A stretch of DNA of 64,000 nucleotides from assembly GCF_036032445.1 (NCBI RefSeq), contig NZ_CP107932.1:7308729-7372728 (forward strand), given 5' to 3'. Shown here piece by piece: positions 24,168 to 30,911 of the stretch. The position numbers and the translations under genes were made by a program. The notes under the pieces were generated by a model. It searched no databases. It saw only the letters and a program-made list of their open reading frames with translations, and was not told the DNA's origin. Within the stretch, counting starts at the first letter, position 1. Every line of letters starts with the position of its first letter. Source of the stretch: Nocardia sp. NBC_00416 (lineage in GTDB: Bacteria; Actinomycetota; Actinomycetes; Mycobacteriales; Mycobacteriaceae).

Positions 24168-25138
24168 TGGGTGGCCTGCGCCGCGAATTTCGGTTCGAAC
24201 AGCGATTCCAGCGACGCGGTCGCCGCGTCCGCCGACCGCACACTGCCGTCGCCGACGACGATCGGCACCACGCGTTCCAGGACGCTGCGCAGTTCCGCCC
24301 CCGGCACCGGGTCATTGTCCAGCACGGTCCGTTCCAGCTCTTCGGCCGCGACCTCCGGGGTGACGCCGGCGTCCCGGGCGAGCAGCGCGGCCAGTTCGGT
24401 GGGATGGGCAAGGGCCCAGGCACGCGCCTTCTCATAGGCGTCCACGACCGCTTGTGCCCGGTCCGGATGTTCGGTCAGGAAGTCCTCGCGGGCGTTGAGC
24501 GTGCCGTAGGTGGCGAAATCCGCGTTCCGGTAGATCAACCGGGACTTGCCCTCCTGCCGGCTCTGCGCCATGTACGGGTCCAGGGCGGCCCACGCCGCCA
24601 CCGATCCGCGTTCGAGTGCGATCTTCCCGTCGGAGTGCTGGAGATTGACGATATCGACGTCCTTGCCGGTGAGCCCGGCGGTGCCGAGGGCCTGCAGCAG
24701 GAAGAAGTAGGCGTCGGTGCCCTTGGTCGCCGCGATCTTCTGGCCGCGCAGCTTCGCCACCGAATCGATCGGCGAACCCGGCGGGACGGCCAGTGCCACC
24801 CATTCCGGTTTGCTGTACAGCGACACCACTTTGATCGGAGTGTTGTTGGCGCGTGCCATCAATGCCGCCGACCCGGCGGTCGACCCGATATCGATGGCCT
24901 CCGCCCGCAGGTTCTCGTTGGCCTTGTTGCTGCCCGCGGACAGTACCCAGGTCACGCTGTAACCGGCGTTCTCCAGGAGTTTCTGGTCCCGCACCACCAG
25001 ACTCAGCGGATTGTAGTAGGCGTAGTCCAGGCGGATATCGGCATCGCCCGCGCCACCGGACCCCTCACCCTGGACACAACCGGAGCTGAGCACGGCGACC
25101 GCCGCGATCAGGACCGCAAGGGCGGCTCGGAACTTCAT
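24164..25138 (-). CDS. ssuA: Sulfonate-binding lipoprotein of an ABC importer
   Basis: A 324-residue substrate-binding protein with a lipoprotein signal (MKFRAALAVLIAAVAVLSSGC, lipobox cysteine at residue 21). It carries the SsuA-type pattern DYAYYNPLSLVVRDQKLLE, GSNKANENLRAEAIDIGSTAG, AATKGTDAYFFLLQALG and NLQHSDGKIALERGSV. It captures the ligand outside the membrane and delivers it to SsuC. It overlaps ssuB and ssuC by 4 bp on each side. No sulfonate monooxygenase gene is present in the window. Confidence 0.87.
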   Translation of the reverse strand: MKFRAALAVLIAAVAVLSSGCVQGEGSGGAGDADIRLDYAYYNPLSLVVRDQKLLENAGYSVTWVLSAGSNKANENLRAEAIDIGSTAGSAALMARANNTPIKVVSLYSKPEWVALAVPPGSPIDSVAKLRGQKIAATKGTDAYFFLLQALGTAGLTGKDVDIVNLQHSDGKIALERGSVAAWAALDPYMAQSRQEGKSRLIYRNADFATYGTLNAREDFLTEHPDRAQAVVDAYEKARAWALAHPTELAALLARDAGVTPEVAAEELERTVLDNDPVPGAELRSVLERVVPIVVGDGSVRSADAATASLESLFEPKFAAQATQ

Positions 25139-25950
25139 CGGGCGGGCTCCTTAACGAGAAGAGCGGCGGCGGCCGGGGCCGTGCCGGGCTCGGGTACTCC
25201 GAGCCGGTCGAGCAGGGTGGTACGCAGGGCGGTGAGCCGGCTGTCGGTCCGCTCCCGCGGCCGGGGCCCGGGGACCTCGAAGATCGCGCCGATACCGGAG
25301 CCACGTCCGGGCTCGGGTTCCAGCAGCACGATCCGATCGGCCAGCAACAGTGCTTCGTCGATATCGTGGGTGACCAGCACGACGGTGGTGGCGATATCCC
25401 GATGGACATCGACCAGCAGGTTCTGCATCTTCAACCGGTTCAAGGCGTCCAGCGCCGCGAACGGCTCGTCCAGCAGCAGTACTCCGGGCCGGCGAACCAG
25501 GGCCCGCGCCAGCGCCGCCCGCTGGGCCATGCCGCCCGAGATCCGGCGCGGCCGGTATTTCGCGAAACCGGTCAGCCCGACGACCTCGAGCCAGCTCCGC
25601 ACGGCCGCCGCGCCGGCGGATCGCCCGGTTCCGGCAGGCAGTCCGAGCGCCACATTGCCGGCGACATCACGCCACGGCAGCAGCCGCGGCTCCTGGAACA
25701 CCACCGCGCACCGCGGATCCACACCGGCGATGGGCTGATCGTCGATGCGCACCGAACCGGCCGACGGACTGTCGAGACCGGCGATGAGCCGCAGCAGAGT
25801 CGACTTCCCCGACCCGGACGCGCCGACGAGCGCGACGATCTGCCCCGGGGCGATATCGAGATCGATATCGCGCAGCACGGTGGTGGGCCCGAAACTGCGG
25901 CGGACCCCACGCACCGTGAGAGCCGCGGGGTGAAGAACGGTCGAGGTCAC
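25135..25950 (-). CDS. ssuB: Sulfonate-type ABC transporter ATP-binding protein
   Basis: The 271-residue cytoplasmic ATPase has Walker A GASGSGKST, Q-loop VVFQEPRLLPW, signature ISGGMAQRAALARAL, Walker B VLLLDEPFAALD and the H-loop THD. These features place it in the SsuB/TauB/NrtD group. GTG start; first gene of ssuBAC. Upstream there is an imperfect CCGGT-CA-ACCGG dyad (25968-25979) but no clear operator. Confidence 0.88.
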   Translation of the reverse strand: MTSTVLHPAALTVRGVRRSFGPTTVLRDIDLDIAPGQIVALVGASGSGKSTLLRLIAGLDSPSAGSVRIDDQPIAGVDPRCAVVFQEPRLLPWRDVAGNVALGLPAGTGRSAGAAAVRSWLEVVGLTGFAKYRPRRISGGMAQRAALARALVRRPGVLLLDEPFAALDALNRLKMQNLLVDVHRDIATTVVLVTHDIDEALLLADRIVLLEPEPGRGSGIGAIFEVPGPRPRERTDSRLTALRTTLLDRLGVPEPGTAPAAAALLVKEPAR

Positions 25951-26035
25951 CGAGGGAAGATATGCCCCCGGTCAACCGGTGAACAGGTTTATACGACACA
26001 TGATTCGAACCGGCGAGCGGCCGAGTGCCGGCGTC

Positions 26036-26485
26036 TCAACCCTGACGCGCGCTCACCTGTTCGGTATCCCGCTTGTGCAGCCCCACCCGAGCGTCGCCCT
26101 GCGCGGCGAGCAGGTCGCGGATCTCGGTGAGCAATTCGGTATCGGTCGGCGTGGGCTTGTCCGCGATTCCGTTCCGTGCCCGGTAACGCTTCTGCATGGT
26201 CTTCATCGGCAGGATCAGCGCGAAGTACAGCACGGCCGCGACCATCATGAAATCGATCGCGGCGCTGATGATGGGTCCGAGCGCGATGAAGGTCGCGGGC
26301 TTTCCCGATATCAGGGTGACACCGAAGCCGAGCTGACTGCTCCCGCCGAGCACGGCCAGCAGCGGCTCCACCACGCCTTTGGTGACCGAGCTCACGACCG
26401 CGGTGAACGCGGTGCCCATCACCACGGCGACGGCGAGATCGATGACGTTCCCGCGCATGAGAAAGTCTTTGAAACCCTTGAGCAT
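26036..26485 (-). CDS. mscL: Large-conductance mechanosensitive channel MscL
   Basis: A homopentameric channel that opens under membrane tension to release solutes during hypo-osmotic shock. The 149-residue protein begins MLKGFKDFLMRGNVIDLAVAVVMGTAFTAVV (amphipathic N-helix and TM1). TM2 is IISAAIDFMMVAAVLYFALI, and the tail has the TELLTEIRDLLA helical bundle. Length and layout are normal for the actinobacterial protein. Monocistronic. Confidence 0.97.
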   Translation of the reverse strand: MLKGFKDFLMRGNVIDLAVAVVMGTAFTAVVSSVTKGVVEPLLAVLGGSSQLGFGVTLISGKPATFIALGPIISAAIDFMMVAAVLYFALILPMKTMQKRYRARNGIADKPTPTDTELLTEIRDLLAAQGDARVGLHKRDTEQVSARQG

Positions 26486-26760
26486 CTACGCAACTCCGTA
26501 TCGAACGTTCCTGTTCACCGCCGGTCCCGGCCGATCTGCGCCGACCGCTGCGAGCCAGGTCCCGGGGCACACCGCAGGTGATAGTGGCAGCCGGGATTGC
26601 GCCGCGCAAACCGGCAGCGTCCGTCGGGTGAGAGGTACCCGGAGTGCGGGGGGCCGGAAACCACCTGTCGCCCGGTGACTCGCTGTGGTGGGCGACGTGA
26701 GTGGGGGAGCGCTAGGGTCGGTGGTATCGGGCACGAGCGCTATCTACCAGGAGGAAACCC
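26486..26760. other. Divergent intergenic region, no gene seen
   Basis: The 275 bp between mscL and the divergent deazaflavin-type gene hold promoters for both. An 8-bp palindrome GAACGTTC (26503-26510) lies 18 bp before mscL. I see no small gene or RNA here. Confidence 0.4.
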
Positions 26761-27117
26761 GTGGAATCGACGTCACCGATGGGCCGCGCGGTCCGGGGCT
26801 TCAACACCGGGGTGGTCGCTCTCCTCGACGTTCCGCTGCTGGGCCCGCTACTGGGCAAGGGTTTCGTGGAGATCGAGTACGTGGGCCGGAAGTCGGGCCG
26901 GACGTTCCGCACCCCGGTGAACTATCTGAAGAAAGACGGGGAACTGGTCATCGGGGTCGCGATGCCCGATAAGAAGAGCTGGTGGCGCAATTTTCTCGGC
27001 GAAGGCGCCCCGATCCTGCTGCACTTGCGCGACGGAGACCGGGCCGGGCACGCGACCGCGCAGCGGGACGAGAAGGGACGGGTCACGGTGCGGGTCCGGC
27101 TCGACGAGCCGAGCTGA
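26761..27117 (+). CDS. Nitroreductase/deazaflavin-dependent family protein (DUF385, Ddn-like)
   Basis: A 118-residue split-barrel protein with the family pattern LGKGFVEIEYVGRKSGRTFRTPVNYLKKDGELVIGVAMPDKKSWWRNF. Relatives such as M. tuberculosis Ddn bind cofactor F420; some members bind other flavins or haem. The GTG start has an excellent AGGAGGAAACCC Shine-Dalgarno region. Monocistronic. The substrate cannot be inferred. Confidence 0.82.
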   Translation: MESTSPMGRAVRGFNTGVVALLDVPLLGPLLGKGFVEIEYVGRKSGRTFRTPVNYLKKDGELVIGVAMPDKKSWWRNFLGEGAPILLHLRDGDRAGHATAQRDEKGRVTVRVRLDEPS

Positions 27118-27196
27118 CAGCGTCCGTGCGGCTTTCCCGCAGGCGGCCGCGGGCGGCGGCCCGGGAAACCGGTGTGCGATAGCGGGCACGAGCCGG

Positions 27197-27202
27197 TAAC
27201 GT
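27197..27202 (+). promoter_or_regulatory. -10 element of the exporter leader transcript
   Basis: TAACGT ends 7 nt before the GTG at 27210, predicting transcription to start at the leader-peptide start codon. Confidence 0.5.
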
Positions 27203-27209
27203 GCTTTCC

Positions 27210-27266
27210 GTGTCGAGCCCGGAGGCATCCAGAGCAGGGCTGTCGGTCATCCCCGTCAGCCCCTGA
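27210..27266 (+). CDS. Putative leaderless leader peptide (18 aa) upstream of the Cmx-like exporter
   Basis: An 18-codon ORF (MSSPEASRAGLSVIPVSP, then TGA) begins at a GTG with a -10 box placed for leaderless transcription. A perfect 10-bp hairpin starts 15 nt after its stop, and the exporter gene begins 114 nt downstream. This layout matches ribosome-mediated attenuation used by actinobacterial chloramphenicol-resistance genes, in which a stalled ribosome changes leader folding. The peptide itself is not one I recognise. Confidence 0.5.
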   Translation: MSSPEASRAGLSVIPVSP

Positions 27267-27281
27267 ATCCCAGATTTCTCA

Positions 27282-27308
27282 CACCGTGCCCTGCTGAGGG
27301 GCACGGTG
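27282..27308 (+). promoter_or_regulatory. Attenuator-like hairpin before the exporter
   Basis: Perfect arms CACCGTGCCC and GGGCACGGTG enclose a 7-nt loop. GACTC at the 3' edge (27308-27312) could alternatively pair with GAGTC (27372-27376) over the exporter Shine-Dalgarno sequence. No U-run follows. Confidence 0.5.
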
Positions 27309-27380
27309 ACTCGGTGATGCCCGGGCGCTGACCGGGGTGACGAGACATTCAGTCCTGTCTCTTCCACCTCGGAGTCCTTC

Positions 27381-28571
27381 ATGCCCTTTTCTCTCTACCT
27401 CTTGGCCCTGGCCGTATTCGCCATGGGCACCTCGGAATTCATGCTGGCCGGTCTCGTCCCGGACATCGCCGCCGACCTCGGAGTGGGCATCGGCGCCACC
27501 GGCCTGCTGACCTCGGCGTTCGCCGTGGGAATGATCGTGGGCGCACCGCTGATGGCGGCGGTCGCCCGGAACTGGCCTGCCCGGGCCGGCCTGCTGGGTT
27601 TCGTGATCCTGTTCCTGGCCGCGCATATCGCGGGAGCTGTGACCGGCAGTTTCGGGGTGCTGGTGGCGACCCGGGTGGTGGCCGCTTTCGCGAACGCGGG
27701 ATTCCTGGCGGTGGCGCTGACCACCGCCGCCGGGCTGGTTCCCCCCGGCCACAAGGGGCGCGCGCTGGCAGTGTTGCTGTCCGGTACCGCCCTGGCCACC
27801 GTCGCGGGGGTCCCGGGCGGGGCTCTGCTGGGGGCGATGCTGGGCTGGCGGGCGACCTTCTGGGCGGTCGCGGTCGTCTGCGTCCCTGCCGCGCTGGGTG
27901 TTCTCGCCGGCATCCCCGGGCGGATGCGCGGCGGCGGTGACCTCGGCGGCCCGGATCTGCGCGCCGAACTCACCCCACTGCGGCGCCCGCGCCTGGTTGT
28001 GGTCATGGTCCTCGGCGCATTGGTGAACGCCGCCACCTTCGGCAGCTTCACTTTCCTCGCGCCGCTGGTGACCGGGCCGGCCGGGCTGGGCGCGCTCTGG
28101 GTACCGGTGGCACTCGTACTGTTCGGTGCCGGTTCCTTTGCTGGGGTCACGGTCGCCGGCCGGCTGTCCGACGATCGGCCGGGCGCGGTGGTCGCGGTGA
28201 CCGGGCCGCTGCTGTGCGCCGGGTGGTTCGCCCTGGCGGCGTTCGCGGATCGTCCCGTGGCGCTGCTCGTCCTGGTGTTCGCGCAGGGTGCGCTGTCGTT
28301 CGCGCTGGGGAGCACGGTGATCGCGCGGGTGTTGTACGAAGCGGCGGACGCGCCGACCATGGCCGGGGCCTACGCGACCGCGGCATTGAACATCGGTGCG
28401 GCGGTGGGCCCGGCCGTGGCGGCGTTGTCCCTGGCCACCGGGCTCGGCGAGCTCGGGCCGGTCCGGGTCGGCGGTGTGCTGGTGGCCGTGGCGCTACTGC
28501 TGGCGGCACGGTTCCGGCAGGTGCTCGGCGCGGGTACCGAGATCCCGGAGTCCGAGCCGGCGAACCGGTGA
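27381..28571 (+). CDS. MFS exporter, Cmx/CmlR-like (chloramphenicol-type), 12 TM
   Basis: A 396-residue DHA1-type exporter. The N-terminus MPFSLYLLALAVFAMGTSEFMLAGL, followed by LLTSAFAVGMIVGAPLMAAVARNW and the antiporter motif SGTALATVAGVPGGALLGAMLGWRATF, is characteristic of the Cmx/CmlR chloramphenicol exporters and their sugar/arabinose-exporter relatives. Twelve hydrophobic segments. ATG with GGAG 6 bp upstream. The leader peptide and hairpin upstream suggest antibiotic-dependent control. Drug specificity is inferred, not shown. Confidence 0.85.
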   Translation: MPFSLYLLALAVFAMGTSEFMLAGLVPDIAADLGVGIGATGLLTSAFAVGMIVGAPLMAAVARNWPARAGLLGFVILFLAAHIAGAVTGSFGVLVATRVVAAFANAGFLAVALTTAAGLVPPGHKGRALAVLLSGTALATVAGVPGGALLGAMLGWRATFWAVAVVCVPAALGVLAGIPGRMRGGGDLGGPDLRAELTPLRRPRLVVVMVLGALVNAATFGSFTFLAPLVTGPAGLGALWVPVALVLFGAGSFAGVTVAGRLSDDRPGAVVAVTGPLLCAGWFALAAFADRPVALLVLVFAQGALSFALGSTVIARVLYEAADAPTMAGAYATAALNIGAAVGPAVAALSLATGLGELGPVRVGGVLVAVALLLAARFRQVLGAGTEIPESEPANR

Positions 28572-28865
28572 CGGCGGGCCGCCGGCGCGGTGATCCGCTG
28601 TACCGCGGAGCCGGTTCCGGCGGCCGCCCGGGCGGCGTTCGACTCGGCGGCCCCGCCGGCGCCCGGCGGTCGGCCGCGGTGTCGAAGTCTTGGTTGCCGA
28701 TCGGTGAACACCAGGGGGTGTAAACGGAACGTAACAGTGTCCAGAGTTCGACGACACGCGACCGGAAACGATGTTTCGCCCTGTCCGTTTCGTTAACCTC
28801 GGGAACACCATCCGGAGTGGCCGAGTGGTGTGGCGCGAACGGCCAAGGGTGTGGAGGTACCGAGC
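28572..28865. other. Intergenic region with a GAAAC-GAT-GTTTC dyad
   Basis: Nearly 300 bp without a gene. A GC-rich hairpin (CGGCGGGCCGCCG) lies just after the exporter stop and may end transcription. A 13-bp dyad, GAAAC-GAT-GTTTC, lies at 28765-28777 in a less GC-rich patch that probably holds the promoter of the acetyltransferase. Confidence 0.4.
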
Positions 28866-29444
28866 GTGGGTACACCGTCGGCGATCGATGTGCGGGCCCG
28901 CGGCCCGCGGCTCTATCACGTGCAGCAGGACCATCCGCTGGCTATCGCCCTGCTCGCGGAACTCGCCATCGACTACAGCACCCGGTACGGCGATACCGCC
29001 GGCGCGATCCATCACCGGCTCAGGGACTGCCCGGCCGCCGATTTCGCCGACCCGCTCGGAGACCTGGTGGTGCTGGTGGAGCACGGGGAACCGGTGGCCG
29101 GCGGAGGTTTCCGCCGACGCGATCCGACGACTGCCGAACTCGAACGGGTGTGGACCGCGCGCGAACAGCGGCGGCGCGGCCTGGCGACCCGGGTGCTGGC
29201 GGAGTTGGAGGCGGGCATGATCCGGCTCGGCTATCGGCAGGCGTGCGCGGCGATCGGCGATCGGCAACCCGAGGCCCGGCGGCTGTACACGACGGCGGGA
29301 TACACCGAGGTGCGGTCCGGGCCCCAGCGGCGTGACCGGCCGTTCCGCTTCGAGAAGGTGCTCGGAGCCGATCCGCTGGTGCGCGGTGGGACACCGGAAG
29401 GCGCCGCGATCCCGATCCCCGGCCGGGTGCGTCGGCGGGTGTGA
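28866..29444 (+). CDS. GNAT-family N-acetyltransferase
   Basis: A 192-residue protein with one GNAT domain. The acetyl-CoA loop ERVWTAREQRRRGLATRVLAELE corresponds to motif A, and RQPEARRLYTTAGYTEV to motif B. The acceptor is unknown; small-molecule detoxification or protein N-acetylation are both possible. The GTG at 28866 has GGAGG 8 bp upstream. An in-frame GTG at 28830 lacks a good Shine-Dalgarno sequence. Confidence 0.83.
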   Translation: MGTPSAIDVRARGPRLYHVQQDHPLAIALLAELAIDYSTRYGDTAGAIHHRLRDCPAADFADPLGDLVVLVEHGEPVAGGGFRRRDPTTAELERVWTAREQRRRGLATRVLAELEAGMIRLGYRQACAAIGDRQPEARRLYTTAGYTEVRSGPQRRDRPFRFEKVLGADPLVRGGTPEGAAIPIPGRVRRRV

Positions 29445-29562
29445 CGCCCGTGGGCGCCGGGCCGCGTCGCCGCCTCCCGACGGCCGAGCGCCGGGTGAAC
29501 CGGCAGCCGACGGCAGTATCGTCAGCGGCCGGGCCCGGCATCCGTGGCCGGAAAGGACGCCT

Positions 29563-30234
29563 GTGCTCGCCTCGTTGTCGTTCGCGGTCCTCGCCGCCGG
29601 TCAGCTGGCGCTGGTCTGCTGGTGCGGTGTGCGGTTCCGGCGTACCGCCGACCGCATCCTGATCGTTCCAGCGGTGGTGTGCGCGGCGCTGGTCTACGAC
29701 AACGCGGTGCTCGCGGCGGGTCGCTGGGTCGGCGCGGGCGCCGCCCTCGAGACCTGGTCGGCTCCCCGTTTCGTGGCGCATATCGTGCTCACTCCACTGC
29801 TGATGCCGTGGGCGGTCGCCGCCGCGGGCCGGGCCGGTGTCGGATGGGCGCGCACCGAGTGGGCGCGCGCGGCGGTCTACGTGGTGACGGGAGCGGTGAT
29901 CGCGACGGGGGTCTTCGGGGAATTGATCTCGCTGACCCTGGTCCCGGCGCAGTGGTCGGGGACCGTGCGCTACACCACCGCCCACGCGTCGATCGCCGGG
30001 CTGCTGCCGCCCGTCGTGACCGTGCTGGTGGTGCTGGTCGCGGCCGGCGCGGTGTGGCGCGTGCGTGGCTACCGCACCTGGACGGTGACCACGGTGACGA
30101 TGACGGTGGTCTCGGCCGCGATGCCCCCGATGCTGCTCACCAACTGCGCCGAACTGGTCTTCGCCCTGGGGACGGTGGCGACCGCCGTCCGGCTGTCCGA
30201 GTCGTCGCCGACGCCTGCCACGAGCACGAGGTGA
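29563..30234 (+). CDS. Unrecognised membrane protein (about 6 TM)
   Basis: A 223-residue integral membrane protein of no family I can name. Hydrophobic helices begin at the N-terminus (LASLSFAVLAAGQLALVCWC) and repeat through LVFALGTVATAVRL. A conserved-looking motif WSAPRFVAHIVLTPLLMPW precedes the third helix; its histidine could be functional. The GTG start follows GGAAAGGA. It lies between unrelated single genes. Confidence 0.72.
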   Translation: MLASLSFAVLAAGQLALVCWCGVRFRRTADRILIVPAVVCAALVYDNAVLAAGRWVGAGAALETWSAPRFVAHIVLTPLLMPWAVAAAGRAGVGWARTEWARAAVYVVTGAVIATGVFGELISLTLVPAQWSGTVRYTTAHASIAGLLPPVVTVLVVLVAAGAVWRVRGYRTWTVTTVTMTVVSAAMPPMLLTNCAELVFALGTVATAVRLSESSPTPATSTR

Positions 30235-30355
30235 TCGGTTCCGCCGCGCACGATGAATTCCGGCCGTGGGCGACGTCTTCTGTGTTGTTCCGCCGACTCG
30301 GACCGATCCCGAGCCGGCCCGGTAACCGGACGAGCCCTGAACGAAGGAGAGACGG

Positions 30356-30775
30356 ATGAGCACTGGAAAAGATCTGGCACTGTCGCATGTCGGCCTGCTG
30401 GTCGGCGATCAGCAGGAGGCGCTGGAGTTCTATCGGGATGTCATCGGTCTCGAAGTGCGCGCGGATATGCCGTTCGGCCCGATGCGCTGGGTGACCGTGG
30501 GCCCCGCCGGACAGCCCGGTATCGAGTTCATCCTGGAGATACCGTCGATGGTGCCCGACGACGAGCAGCGCCGGGAGGCCGAGCGACGGCTGGCCACGGG
30601 CGCGCACGGGACGCTGATCTTCACGACGGACTCGGCCGACGACACCTTCACGCGGTTGCGCGACGCGGGTGTCCGGGTCACTCAGGAGCCGGCCGATCAG
30701 CCCTACGGCGTGCGCGACTGCGGATTCGCCGATCCCTGGGGGAACTTCCTGCGCTTCTCCGAACCGCTGGGCTGA
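30356..30775 (+). CDS. VOC-family (glyoxalase/bleomycin-resistance fold) protein
   Basis: A 139-residue single VOC module made of two beta-alpha-beta-beta-beta units. The first begins LSHVGLLVGDQQEALEFYRDVIGLEV; the second ends QPYGVRDCGFADPWGNFLRFSEP, the usual metal-ligand region. VOC proteins include lyases, dioxygenases and drug-binding proteins; specificity cannot be read. ATG with GAAGGAGAG upstream. Confidence 0.85.
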   Translation: MSTGKDLALSHVGLLVGDQQEALEFYRDVIGLEVRADMPFGPMRWVTVGPAGQPGIEFILEIPSMVPDDEQRREAERRLATGAHGTLIFTTDSADDTFTRLRDAGVRVTQEPADQPYGVRDCGFADPWGNFLRFSEPLG

Positions 30776-30899
30776 GCGGGCCGCGGCGGCCGCGACCTGT
30801 GCCGACGGGCCGATACGGGCCGCGAGTGCCGATGCTCGGCGCGCACCGGTTCGGCCGGGCCGTGTGCGTCGTCACAGCTCCCGGCGCGGTCGCCGACCA

Positions 30900-30905
30900 T
30901 ACTGT
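30900..30905 (+). promoter_or_regulatory. Leaderless -10 element of ppc
   Basis: TACTGT lies exactly 6 nt before the ATG of ppc, at the -12 to -7 position if transcription starts at the A. Confidence 0.5.
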
Positions 30906-30911
30906 CTGACC

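Noticed and set aside
28811..28836. GGAGTGGCCGAGTGG resembling the 5' end of tRNA-Ser
   Set aside because: The following bases do not form D, anticodon or T arms and no acceptor match is found downstream.
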